DNA of 52,002 nt, from NCBI GenBank assembly GCA_036511595.1, contig DATCBY010000028.1:1-52002 (forward strand), given 5' to 3'. Both the position numbers and the translations under genes were made by a program. How positions within the stretch are numbered: the stretch's first letter is position 1; every line of letters starts with the position of its first letter. The notes under the pieces are model-generated. The model did no database searches and was not told where the DNA came from. It saw only the letters and a program-made list of their open reading frames with translations. Source of the stretch: DASZQY01 sp036511595 (GTDB lineage: Bacteria; Pseudomonadota; Alphaproteobacteria; Rhizobiales; Kaistiaceae). Below are positions 44,189-52,002 of the stretch, one piece after another.

Positions 44189-45217
44189 ATGCCTGCAAAG
44201 AAGATCGGCTTCCTGTCATTCGGTCACTGGACGGCGGGAGCCCACTCGCAGACGCGGTCGGCGTCCGACGCGCTTCTCCAGTCCATCGATCTCGCGGTCG
44301 CCGCCGAGGGCCTCGGCGCCGACGGGGCGTACTTCCGCGTTCATCACTTCGCCCGCCAGCTCGGTTCGCCGTTCCCGCTGCTGGCGGCAATCGGCGCGAA
44401 GACCAAGCGGATCGAGATAGGCACAGCGGTGATCGACATGCGCTACGAAAACCCGCTGTACATGGTCGAGGATGCCGGCGCCGCCGACCTCATCGCCGGC
44501 GGGCGCCTGCAACTCGGCATCAGCCGCGGGTCACCCGAGCAGGTGATCGACGGCTGGCGCTACTTTGGCTACGTCCCGCCGGAGGGCGGCAGCGATACCG
44601 ACATGGCCCGGCGGCATGCGGAGGTATTCCTCGACGTGCTCGGCGGCGGTGGCTTCGCGAAGCCCAACCCGCGGCCGATGTTCCCGAACCCGCCGGGGCT
44701 TCTGCGCGTCGAGCCGCACTCGGAAGGCCTGCGCGAGCGGATCTGGTGGGGCGCGAGTTCGAACGCGACCGCGGTATGGGCGGCCAAGCTCGGCATGAAC
44801 CTGCAGAGTTCGACCCTAAAGGATGACGAGAGCGGGCTGCCGTTCCACGTCCAGCAGGCCGACCAGATTCGGGCGTTCCGCGAGGCGTGGAAGGCGGCCG
44901 GCCACAAGCGCGAGCCGCGCGTTTCAGTCAGCCGCAGCATCTTCGCGCTGGTGGACGATCGCGACCGCGCCTACTTCGGACACGAGAGCGAAGACGACGA
45001 CAAGGTCGGCTTCATCGACGAGGAGACACGGGCGATCTTCGGTCGCAGCTACGCCGCCGAGCCGGATGTCCTCATCGAGCAACTGGCGAAGGACGAGGCC
45101 ATCGCGGAGGCCGACACGCTGCTCCTCACCGTCCCCAATCAGCTTGGCGTCGACTACAACGCGCACGTCATCGAAGCGATCCTGACCCACGTCGCGCCCA
45201 CCCTCGGCTGGCGGTGA
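44189..45217 (+). CDS. LLM-class flavin-dependent oxidoreductase
   Basis: A 342-residue bacterial luciferase-like monooxygenase. It begins KKIGFLSFGHW, with GADGAYFRVHHFARQLGSPFPLLAAIGAKT in the first 75 residues, IEIGTAVIDMRYENPLYMVEDAGAADLIAGGRLQLGISRGSPEQV near 75-115, and a C-terminal LLLTVPNQLGVDYN. These are the FMNH2 and TIM-barrel marks of the family. ATG 44189 follows the soxB start by 119 nt on the other strand. The substrate is not predictable, and a role in methylamine metabolism is not supported beyond proximity. Confidence 0.82.
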   Translation: MPAKKIGFLSFGHWTAGAHSQTRSASDALLQSIDLAVAAEGLGADGAYFRVHHFARQLGSPFPLLAAIGAKTKRIEIGTAVIDMRYENPLYMVEDAGAADLIAGGRLQLGISRGSPEQVIDGWRYFGYVPPEGGSDTDMARRHAEVFLDVLGGGGFAKPNPRPMFPNPPGLLRVEPHSEGLRERIWWGASSNATAVWAAKLGMNLQSSTLKDDESGLPFHVQQADQIRAFREAWKAAGHKREPRVSVSRSIFALVDDRDRAYFGHESEDDDKVGFIDEETRAIFGRSYAAEPDVLIEQLAKDEAIAEADTLLLTVPNQLGVDYNAHVIEAILTHVAPTLGWR

Positions 45218-45472
45218 CGCGCCCCGGTTCCCTGCTCGCATCGCGATTGCCCGTTCCGATCTTGCCCCTATCCGCGCAGCCGATAGCCTGTTGGTGTCGC
45301 TCAAATCTTGCGGGTGCGATAAAATCCGGGTTTCGTGTAAGGCGAAATATCGCGATCAGTTCCATTCGATCGTTTCCTTCAATGGCCGGGTTACCCTATC
45401 CGCCTGACCAACTGGATTGAGGCAAGCGCCAAGCGTAGCGTCCTGTCGGGGCTGCAGTGCGGAGCGCCCAAA

Positions 45473-46198
45473 TTGCCCTCAATACCAGCCGTGCAATTCG
45501 AGAAGACCAACCCGGGCTGGCTGGCGCAGACATTTGCCGGCCTGGACGACCTGCCGGCGCCGCCCGAAAGCGCAGCAATCGAAAAACGTGCGCTGGCGAG
45601 CCACGAGCTCGGTCCTCGGCCACTGTGGAGCGGATATCGATCGGTCGCGGACTACCCGACCGCTACGACCGGCACGCGAACCGCGAACCAGGTTCGCAGC
45701 GACGCCACAATGGGCCGCCTTTTCGCGTGGCTGGTGATGCAGCGCAGGCCGGAGGTCGTCGTCGAGTTCGGCACAGCCTTCGGCGTTTCAGGCATGTATT
45801 GGTTGGCGGGGATCGAGGCGAGCGGCATCGGGACGCACTTCACGTTCGAGCCCAACGTCAATTGGGCGGCTATCGCCGACAGAAATCTTGCCGGTGTCTC
45901 ATCGCACTACCGGCTCACGGTTGGCACGTTTGAAGAAAACGTGGAGTCGGTCCTTGGTGGTCGGCGCGTCGATATTGCCTTTGTCGACGCCATTCACACC
46001 GGCGCCTTCGTTCGTGATCAATACTCGATCCTGCGGAGACATTAGCGACCAGGAGCGCTCGTCCTGTTCGACGATATCGGTTTCTCGGCCGACATGCGCG
46101 ATTGCTGGACGGGCATCGCCGCCGGACCCGAGGTGATCTCCAGCGCTCGTCTCGGCGACCGCCTTGGAATAGTCGAGGTTGGCAGCAAGCCGCCTTAG
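45473..46198 (+). pseudogene. Class I SAM-dependent methyltransferase-like gene with in-frame TAG
   Basis: The frame from TTG 45473 encodes 190 residues including VVVEFGTAFGVSGMYWLAG (SAM-binding loop) and VDIAFVDAIHTGAFVRDQYSILRRH, then meets TAG at 46043-46045. Directly after it, in the same frame, 50 more codons continue the expected ending (RPGALVLFDDIGFSADMRD, later GDRLGIVEVGSKPP) to TAG 46196-46198. The pattern is that of a single protein cut by a premature stop just before the conserved LFDD strand. The start is also uncertain: similar coding sequence (IRLTNWIEASAKRSVL) extends upstream of 45473 without a start codon. The substrate is unknown. Confidence 0.65.
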
Positions 46199-46328
46199 GG
46201 CTTCGTTCGCGCCGATGCGGGGCCATTTATCTTGTCGGCTTCTCGGAGTGCGCGGGTAGGAGACCGCCCGCTGCGTATCCTTGCAGAGCGCGTCACGCCC
46301 AAACTCGTGACTAAGTATTTACGGCTCG

Positions 46329-47069
46329 ATGACATCCTTCGGCAGCATGAGGATGGCCGAGACAGTGGCACTGCGGAACGAGCGGGCATTGCTGCGTTTC
46401 AACAAGGCGCTCCCCGACGTGTTTCCGGCACCAGTGCTGACGCACGCACTCGGCCGACGCTGGGCACCGCCAACGCCCAGGCTTGCTGTCGATTCCTACT
46501 GGCGTTCGCACCCGTTGCGGGCCGACCGGCTGGCACGAGCTCTTGCGGCCAAGAGTGGTGCGCCCGATGGCTGGACGTGGCGGCTGAGGACTGATGGTGA
46601 AACAGGCCTGCCAGTGGGCTTCCGCGCGCCACCAGCGCCGTATCGCGAGGAGAAATTTTCTCGCGGCCCGGGCTACTGCTGCGTCTGCGGGCAGCAAGTA
46701 TACCGACTCGGCTGGCATGAGGATTTGTGGTGTCGTGGGCTAAACAAAAACGCCGTTTGGCACACCGCCTGTGTGGTTGCGTGGCATCTGTGGAACGCTC
46801 CGAGCGACCACGCCAAGTTCCTGCGGAAGCTGCAGGGCCGGCGCTGCGCGACCAGCGGCGCTCGACTGTGGAAGACTTCCGAGGTTGACCACCGCACGCC
46901 ACTGTTCCGAGTCTGGCGCCAGCATCGCGACCTGGCGTGGCCCCAACTCCTCGACTTCTGGGGCCGGCCGAACTTGCAGGTGATCAACCGTGACGCGCAC
47001 GTCGAAAAGTCCGCCGCCGAAGCCTCCGCTCGACACCGGTCGTCGCCATTGGCGGCTGAAAGCCTTTGA
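46329..47069 (+). CDS. HNH endonuclease-like protein
   Basis: A 246-residue protein with a probable zinc-ribbon and HNH-type core. Cysteines lie at Cys118-x-Cys120 and Cys148 (HTAC), then RCATSG near 173. The nuclease-like part is SEVDHRTPLFRV with His188, followed by RPNLQVINRDAHVEKS with Asn215, His224 and Lys227, the H-N-H order. ATG 46329 is used; Met residues 7 and 9 are alternatives. The frame is intact, unlike its neighbours on both sides. It may belong to a mobile or phage-derived segment. HNH proteins range from homing to restriction nucleases, so the role is open. Confidence 0.6.
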   Translation: MTSFGSMRMAETVALRNERALLRFNKALPDVFPAPVLTHALGRRWAPPTPRLAVDSYWRSHPLRADRLARALAAKSGAPDGWTWRLRTDGETGLPVGFRAPPAPYREEKFSRGPGYCCVCGQQVYRLGWHEDLWCRGLNKNAVWHTACVVAWHLWNAPSDHAKFLRKLQGRRCATSGARLWKTSEVDHRTPLFRVWRQHRDLAWPQLLDFWGRPNLQVINRDAHVEKSAAEASARHRSSPLAAESL

Positions 47070-47179
47070 ACGAAGCGCGTCGCAGCGGCGCGACGCACGG
47101 CGCGGCAGTATGCCAACAAGGCCGCAGAAATCGGCGCTCATCACCAAGTAAGGATTTACGAGCGCGGAGTGCTTCGTGA

Positions 47180-48106
47180 GTGAAGCTGCGCCGACGAAAG
47201 TGCGGGTCGCCCATGTCGGTGAATAGCCCCGCCAAGCGGCGCCAGCGCAAAGCCGACCTTCTTCGGCGAGTTCGGGAGCAAACAGAAAAAGCTCTGCTGT
47301 TCTGCTCTGTTCCTTCGTGTACGCGCTTGCCCCAAGCCCGGGCGGGCAATGGACTCAGTCCGACCGTATGTGAATTTCACAGGGCGTTCAGGAACCGACA
47401 CGGATGTGCGTGGAAGCGGTCCTCTAGCGGACCACAGCTGCGGCCGTATGTCCGGGCCGCCGAGTCGTACCTCAAGGTTCACGCCGACAACGTGTTGGTG
47501 CGCCACGCGCTTGACCAGGTACAGCGGCTTCTAGAATCTGCCGGGCCAGTGCGAGCGATCGGTGATCTCGCGCGGTTAGCGCCGAAGCGGAAAGCGGAGG
47601 CTGCCTTGGCGCGGTTGCGGCAGGGAGAGGTGCCACCGCCGCGCATTGTGGCCGTCACGATCGGAGTCCTCGCGGCGGTCTTAGAAGATACCGTCTAGCC
47701 AGGTGGTGACTATCCGCTCGTGCAAATAGCCAAAGCTCTGAGACGGCGAGCATCGGGCTTCCACGTCGTTTACGGGCCGGGATCGTGCTTCGACAAGTAC
47801 CCACGCAGCTCAGGCCGGGTGCTGGTCGCGTTGGGCACCGTCGTGCTTGGAGCGTGCGAGCATCTGGCCCGGGACTATGTTTCGGCGGTCCTTGAACTGA
47901 AGAAGGAGCGCTATGGCCCAGCGCCAGCGTCTACCGGTCCTCTGCCATCGCCACGATCCAAGTTCGGCAATGAGAGAGTCAGACCGCCTCCGGCCGTGCC
48001 CCCCGCTTCTACGCGTCTTCGGCGCCCAACTCGGCGGAGCTGGACGCGAAGGAGCTCGATCGCTTGGCGAAGGAGCTCAGCGCCGACTTCCGGCGGCAAG
48101 GCATGA
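47180..48106 (+). pseudogene. Zinc-site hypothetical protein interrupted by in-frame TAG
   Basis: From GTG 47180 (or ATG 47213) the frame gives 172 residues, with a possible zinc site CSVPSC and VCEFH near 42-66 and a helical C-terminal half (PPPRIVAVTIGVLAAVLEDTV). TAG at 47696-47698 stops it. The same frame then runs on without another stop to 48106 and looks coding for about 70 codons: YPLVQIAKALRRRASGFH, then DKYPRSSGRVL and YVSAVLELKKERYG. The continuity suggests a premature stop. After about 47920 the frame no longer looks coding and overlaps the next start. I do not recognise a function. Confidence 0.5.
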
Positions 48107-48129
48107 AGGCGTTCGATGGAAAGTTCTGA
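47913..48129 (+). pseudogene. Possible decayed small gene
   Basis: AAGGAGCGCT places a good ribosome site before ATG 47913, but its own frame (to 48182) looks non-coding. A different frame ending at TGA 48127-48129 reads as a plausible protein tail, PRFYASSAPNSAELDAKELD then DRLAKELSADFRRQGMKAFD, and the 217-nt span is one base off a multiple of three. A start in one frame and a convincing end in another suggest a small gene broken by a frameshift. Weak evidence. Confidence 0.3.
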
Positions 48130-49533
48130 GCGCGCCGGTGCGGGCGGAATGGTTGAAGGCGTCGCGTCTTCCGCACGTGTGATCAAGCGAGCAGGTGGAC
48201 GAGCGGGTGGCGGGGTGCGCAGGTTGAAGCTTCCAAAGAAGCCCCGGCTGCGAGATCGGTTCGTCGACCAGTGGCTGGTGGCCCGCGGTGAACGACTCCC
48301 GGAGCTTGTCACGATGGCTCTCGGGATGATCGAGCATGTCGAATCCTACTATGCTACCCGAGTCCGCCGCCGTCGGCCCCATGACGCGGAGAACCTCCAC
48401 GACCTGGTCGAGAACCTCATTGCCAATCTCGCCTATGCGGTCATCGACGGGAGTGGGCCAGCTACCGTCGCGGTTTCGCTGTCAAAGCGTAAGAAGGTCA
48501 CGCGTTACGATCGACCGATCCACCGCCAGCTGCCCTCCATCCTCTCCCTTCTCGAACAGCATGACGTTCTGAGGATCACTAAGTCGACGACGCGCGCCCG
48601 AAGCACAACGATAGAAGCGACTGCATGGTTGCGCAGCAAGGTTGAGGCCGCGCGGATTGGCTTCGACGACTTCAGCAGGAGTGAGCATGAAGAGCTGATC
48701 GTGCTGAGCCGAACCGAAAGGGGATTCGGCGCGGATGGCAGCTTTGGGAAACGACACCGTCGGATTGATTACGAGTCCACAGCGGCGGAGACGCGGCGCT
48801 ATCGGAGCGAGATGGCGAGGATCAACGCGTTTCTAGCAAAGGCGGACTTAGAGTTTGCCCGCGACGCTGCCTCACAGCTTCACGTCGACCCGCGCAAAGA
48901 TCGTACCCTCACCGCACCTTCAACCTGCCCCCGTGGCAAGAGGATGATACCCCGAGATTCGACCTCGGCGGTCGCCTGTTCGGGCCGGCTTTCTGGCTGA
49001 ACCTGCCGAGAGAAGAGCGACACGGGATCCGGATCGGGGATGAGGCGGTGGCGGATCTGGACTTCGCGAGCATGTTCCCGCGGCTTGCCTACTTGCGGGT
49101 TGGAATGGAACCCCCGGCTGGCGACCTCTATGCTGTCCCCGGGCTGGAAAACCCCAAGTACCGCGACGGGGTGAAGGGGATAATGAACACGCTCCTCTTC
49201 GCCGCTGGACCCAAAGCGAGAATGCCCTCGGAATTCCGAAAGCAGCTACCTAAAGGGTGGACTGCGGCGAAGGTCCGGGGGGCCATACTCCTCAAGCATC
49301 CTGGCCTGGAGCCCCTTCTGGAGACCGGCGTTGGCTACGAGCTCTTCTTCACTGAGAGCCAGATCATGGTCGCGATCTTGGTGCGGCTGATCGACGAGAA
49401 GATCGTGGCGCTGCCCATGCACGACGGTCTGATCGCCCCGATCTCGAAGAAGGACCGGGTGAGGACGGTGATGGAGGAGACGGCGGAGGAGGTCGTGGGC
49501 TTTAGGCTGCCTACCTCGGAGAAGAGGCTTTAA
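48116..49533 (+). pseudogene. Frameshifted large protein with polymerase-palm-like motifs
   Basis: The first frame (ATG 48116 to about 48900) encodes about 260 residues with a helical, basic N-terminus, NLHDLVENLIANLAYAVIDG, then YESTAAETRRYRSEMARINA. Around 48899-48904 the coding sense moves to the next frame, consistent with one lost base. It continues as RTFNLPPWQEDD, RFDLGGRLFGPAFWLNLPRE and on to TAA 49533. In the second part, DLDFASMFPRLAYL, RDGVKGIMNTLLF and LPMHDGLIAP occur in the order and spacing expected for motifs A, B and C of family A polymerases or T7-like RNA polymerases. This is pattern reading only. The second frame alone has a GTG start at 49048. Confidence 0.5.
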
Positions 49534-49650
49534 GAGTAGCGGGGATGAGGAAGAGTACCTCTCATCACCAGCTATCCTTTGGGACGGACCTCTTTGAGGC
49601 CCCCACCCACAGCGCTACTCCTTAAGAGGGGCAGGTAACTTTCCCCGCTA
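49534..49650 (+). repeat. Overlapping inverted repeats behind the broken gene
   Basis: GAGTAGCG at 49534-49541 can pair with CGCTACTC at 49613-49620, while AGCGGGGA at 49538-49545 can pair with TCCCCGCT at 49643-49650. The two left arms overlap by four nt, so the pairings exclude each other, as in attenuator-type leaders. It may be chance in GC-rich DNA. No coding frame is seen here. Confidence 0.3.
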
Positions 49651-49712
49651 TCCACAGTCTCATGCCGTTGACATGAATCGACTCGCTGATCTGGGCGAGC
49701 TACCGAATCGGC

Positions 49713-49865
49713 ATGTCCAGTTATGAACGTCCGAGCATCCACCGTAGGTTTCGTTCCGAGCCGCCTGTCGTTTGGATTTGGATGGTCGGCGCGCTTGCGT
49801 TGATGTTCGTTGCCGTTTGGGTCTTGGGCGAGCAGTTGGATCCAACGCTCCTGCAGATGTCGTGA
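49713..49865 (+). CDS. Small single-span membrane protein (50 aa)
   Basis: A 50-residue open frame from ATG 49713 to TGA 49863-49865. A basic N-terminus (SYERPSIHRRFRSEPP) is followed by one strong hydrophobic helix at about residues 19-39 (VVWIWMVGALALMFVAVWVLG) and a short polar end. The positive-inside pattern puts the N-terminus in the cytoplasm. The ribosome site is weak. It is below the size of routine gene calling and stands alone between the broken gene and the phosphoesterase. No family recognised. Confidence 0.45.
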   Translation: MSSYERPSIHRRFRSEPPVVWIWMVGALALMFVAVWVLGEQLDPTLLQMS

Positions 49866-49910
49866 CCTTCGCCGCGACCCCAAAGAACAACCGGCCGAAG
49901 GTTTGCTAGG

Positions 49911-49938
49911 CCGCTCAGCCCCGCTCCGGGCTGGGCGG
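49911..49938 (+). terminator. Terminator-like hairpin
   Basis: CCGCTCAGCCC and GGGCTGGGCGG form an 11-bp stem with one G-U pair and a CGCTCC loop, followed by TTCGCCTTTT. It lies 45 nt after the small membrane protein stop and could end its transcript. The rest of 49866-50141 shows no gene. Confidence 0.5.
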
Positions 49939-50141
49939 TTCGCCTTTTGGTGGTACCAACCGCCGGATTACCAGCGAGACCCGCAAGCGATCCGGGCCTC
50001 TGGCAGGCAGCTCCTGTCACAGGTGGGCAGCGTAATCGGTGTGGGCCAAGGTGACTGCTGCGTCGCGCCGCGAAGGGGGTCGCAACTCGACTGCTTGTCG
50101 ATCGTTGGTGCGACGACGAAAATGACTTTAGCCTGTTGCAA

Positions 50142-51512
50142 ATGAATGGCCTGGCGTCCAGCTCACCCGGATCCCCCGAGAGAATTGTGATCCGAACGCT
50201 CACCGACGATACGCTGCTCGTCTTTCTGTCCGACTGCCATATCGGCGGCGGCGATGGACGCGACATCTTTGAGTCACCGGACGATCTCACCCGGCTGCTC
50301 GACGATCTTGATGCTCACACCGGGCCGGTCGAACTCGTGCTGGCCGGTGATTTCTTCGACTTCTTGCGCATCGCCAAAGTTCCTGACAGCGGCGGAAATC
50401 GTGCGTCAGTGACTATCTCGCGGCCGGAGTATCAGCCGCTCTTCGCCGCTCTTCGCCGTTTCGCGGGGGGTACGAAGCATGCCGTCGTCTATTTGCCCGG
50501 GAACCACGACGCTGAGGCGTGGTGGAACCGTGAAATTCGTGAAGAGTTGCAGGGTGCCGGGTTGGTTCACGAATTTGCCCTTTCCTACATCGCGTCGTTC
50601 GAGGCCGAGCCCGACCGTCTTGTATATTGCGAGCATGGCAACGAGTTCGATCCCGAGAACACGATCAGCGACTACGACGACCCCCTCGATACGCCGCTGG
50701 GCACTCACATCGTCACCGACATCATCCCCCGCTTGCCACGCGGCAGGGCGGCGGATGCGCTGCAGCTCGGCGAGGTCGACCACGTCTTTCCACTGGCAAC
50801 GATTCCGGCTTGGGTCGCCGGGCGGTTGTTCTACACACTGGTTACAGAGGCGGTCCGATGGTTGTTACTCCCTCTGCTGATCGCGTATGTCGCCTATAAG
50901 GCGATAGCGTTCGCGGTCGGGCATGGTGCCGGCGCCATCAACGCGCTGTTTGCCGATCTGGCATACGACATTTTGCTTCTACTTTCGGCCTTTGGCGTCT
51001 TCTTCTTCGTGGCTCGGCGGATGGCCGATCGGGCAATGCGGTCCACGCCCACGCGACTTCGGCCGGCCGGAGAAACAGGCCAGCCCGCGATGGTCGAACT
51101 GCTGCGGCGACGGCTCGAAAGCGGTCAGCCTCCGCCTCTCAGCGGCGGTTTCCGTGGCGAGATCGCGGTATTCGTGTCGGGCCACACGCACGCGCCGTCA
51201 CTGACGGAATTCAAGACTCACGGAGGGCAGCCTGGCGCCCTGGTCAATTCCGGTTGCTGGCTGAGGCAACTCCAGTCGCTGCGCACGCACCTTCGGGCGC
51301 CGACGGTTTTTGCGAGCCGGTTCGTCCAGACCCACGTTCGCATCTGCAGAGATAGGGGCGAAATGCGGGTTGAACTTTGGGAACATCCACGTCCGTCGTC
51401 GCAGCGCTTGCGTATCGTTGAGCGGCTTGCCGTTGCCGGCCGGCTGCCCGTGGAACCCGAAGCAGGCGCGTCGCCGAGGATTCGCGCGTCATCGGTGTTG
51501 AGCTCACGCTAG
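50142..51512 (+). CDS. Membrane-anchored calcineurin-like metallophosphoesterase
   Basis: A 456-residue protein with a full set of metallophosphoesterase motifs: SDCHIGG (Asp/His) near residue 31, AGDFFDF near 70, PGNHDAE near 122, CEHGNEFD near 165, and SGHTHAP near 347. Between the fourth and last motifs lie two hydrophobic segments at about 235-260 and 275-298 (WLLLPLLIAYVAYKAIAFAV; LAYDILLLLSAFGVFFFVA), which would form a membrane hairpin and leave both halves of the active site on the same side. ATG 50142 is preferred to TTG 50136. Related enzymes include UDP-diacylglucosamine hydrolases and nucleotide phosphodiesterases; the substrate is not known. Confidence 0.8.
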   Translation: MNGLASSSPGSPERIVIRTLTDDTLLVFLSDCHIGGGDGRDIFESPDDLTRLLDDLDAHTGPVELVLAGDFFDFLRIAKVPDSGGNRASVTISRPEYQPLFAALRRFAGGTKHAVVYLPGNHDAEAWWNREIREELQGAGLVHEFALSYIASFEAEPDRLVYCEHGNEFDPENTISDYDDPLDTPLGTHIVTDIIPRLPRGRAADALQLGEVDHVFPLATIPAWVAGRLFYTLVTEAVRWLLLPLLIAYVAYKAIAFAVGHGAGAINALFADLAYDILLLLSAFGVFFFVARRMADRAMRSTPTRLRPAGETGQPAMVELLRRRLESGQPPPLSGGFRGEIAVFVSGHTHAPSLTEFKTHGGQPGALVNSGCWLRQLQSLRTHLRAPTVFASRFVQTHVRICRDRGEMRVELWEHPRPSSQRLRIVERLAVAGRLPVEPEAGASPRIRASSVLSSR

Positions 51513-51926
51513 CGGCGGTGAGCCCGAGGGTGAGCGAAGCGCGATGGAGACGGCAGGCTTGGAGGCCTTCGGCGCCGGGCCGCTACCTCAATAGATAGAC
51601 TAAGGTCGCCCACACCTGATCGAGTGCCGGCCGCCAGACACTGGCAACGACTCCCAACTTGACCCTCCGGCGAACTGCTGCGAGTCGCCTGCTGGGAGTG
51701 ATTTGGAGTGAAGCAATCGGCATCACTAGCTCTGGCTGCCACAACGGGAGAGTCGCATCGAATGACCCGAGCTATGGGCGATGGTCAACAGCTGATGATC
51801 CACTGGCCGGTCTACCCTCGCTGCTCAAATTCGGCGACCCGGAAGCGACGAGATGAGGGTACTTGCAAACGTGCGGCTCGCACTAGTCGCATTGCCGATT
51901 GGCGCGGGCCTGCCTACATCCGGTGA
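51513..51926 (+). other. Intergenic stretch, no gene seen
   Basis: These 414 nt contain short open frames on both strands (for example 51708-51926) without ribosome sites, conserved patterns or codon bias like the neighbours. No terminator or promoter stands out. Confidence 0.6.
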
Positions 51927-52002
51927 ATGTGCGGCCGCTACGACAACCTCATCGCCCGCGAATCATATCCGACGCTCTATCGGGCGATGCGGCTACCGAC
52001 CT
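51927..52002 (+). CDS. yedK: SRAP-family (YedK/HMCES) abasic-site protein, N-terminal end (partial)
   Basis: The last 25 codons of the window start ATG-TGC and read MCGRYDNLIARESYPTLYRA before the edge. MCGR at the very N-terminus is the hallmark of the SOS response-associated peptidase family: after Met removal, Cys2 forms a thiazolidine cross-link with abasic sites in single-stranded DNA. The rest of the gene, including the conserved Asn and His, lies outside the window. No clear LexA box is seen upstream. Confidence 0.75.
   Translation, partial: MCGRYDNLIARESYPTLYRAMRLPT

Noticed and set aside
45473..47698. Amber (TAG) recoding as explanation of the two in-frame stops
   Set aside because: TAG ends several intact genes in the window (glgB, choX, choW, fcl), and a frameshift lies close by, so ordinary gene decay is simpler.
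51708..51926. 72-codon plus-strand frame before the SRAP start
   Set aside because: No ribosome site, mixed composition, and no family pattern.

Overview
The window reads as a chromosomal segment of a high-GC alphaproteobacterium, most likely of the order Hyphomicrobiales (Rhizobiales). The pointers are the strongly GC-rich third codon positions, a rhizobial-style SmoEFGK-like polyol ABC transporter, ChoXWV choline uptake genes, a heterotetrameric soxBDAG sarcosine oxidase locus, a CHASE2 adenylate cyclase and a DUF2934 protein. No rRNA, tRNA, CRISPR array or insertion sequence was seen.

Layout. (1) 1-7.0 kb: the end of a SorC-type sugar-responsive regulator, then a polyol/sugar uptake and catabolism operon: binding protein, two permeases, ATPase, SDR polyol dehydrogenase and FGGY pentulose kinase. 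A palindromic operator overlaps the promoter of the operon. (2) 7.0-16.0 kb: universal stress protein, a PPi-type phosphofructokinase, a CHASE2 adenylate cyclase, a DUF3307 membrane protein, a possible small RNA ending in a near-ideal terminator, a TerB protein overlapping a glutamine amidotransferase, a secreted TPR protein, and an ECF sigma/anti-sigma pair. (3) 16.0-18.1 kb: gmd-fcl for GDP-L-fucose. (4) 18.4-27.8 kb: a compact glgP-B-C-A-X glycogen operon. (5) 27.8-44.1 kb: an almost complete choline-to-glycine route. It holds betA and a BetI-BetB fusion on the minus strand; choXWV, a dimethylglycine dehydrogenase and a glycine betaine demethylase-like Rieske protein on the plus strand; and soxBDAG on the minus strand. 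Two matching BetI-box-like sites lie between the divergent betIB and choX genes. (6) 44.2-52.0 kb: a luciferase-like flavin oxidoreductase followed by a poorly conserved accessory stretch. That stretch has a methyltransferase with an in-frame stop, an HNH endonuclease-like gene, an interrupted zinc-site protein, a frameshifted protein with a polymerase-palm-like pattern, a small membrane protein, a membrane-anchored metallophosphoesterase, and the first codons of an SRAP (YedK/HMCES) protein at the right edge.

How it works together. Region 1 imports a polyol, oxidises it and phosphorylates the ketose. Regions 2 and 4 supply glycolytic and glycogen enzymes. Region 5 imports choline, oxidises it to glycine betaine and strips methyl groups one at a time to glycine.

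Most unusual points: the choline-responsive repressor BetI is translated in frame with betaine aldehyde dehydrogenase as one 694-residue protein; the Rieske oxygenase has tryptophan where the first cluster cysteine should be; and the right-hand accessory region carries a broken, possibly polymerase-like protein among other decaying genes.
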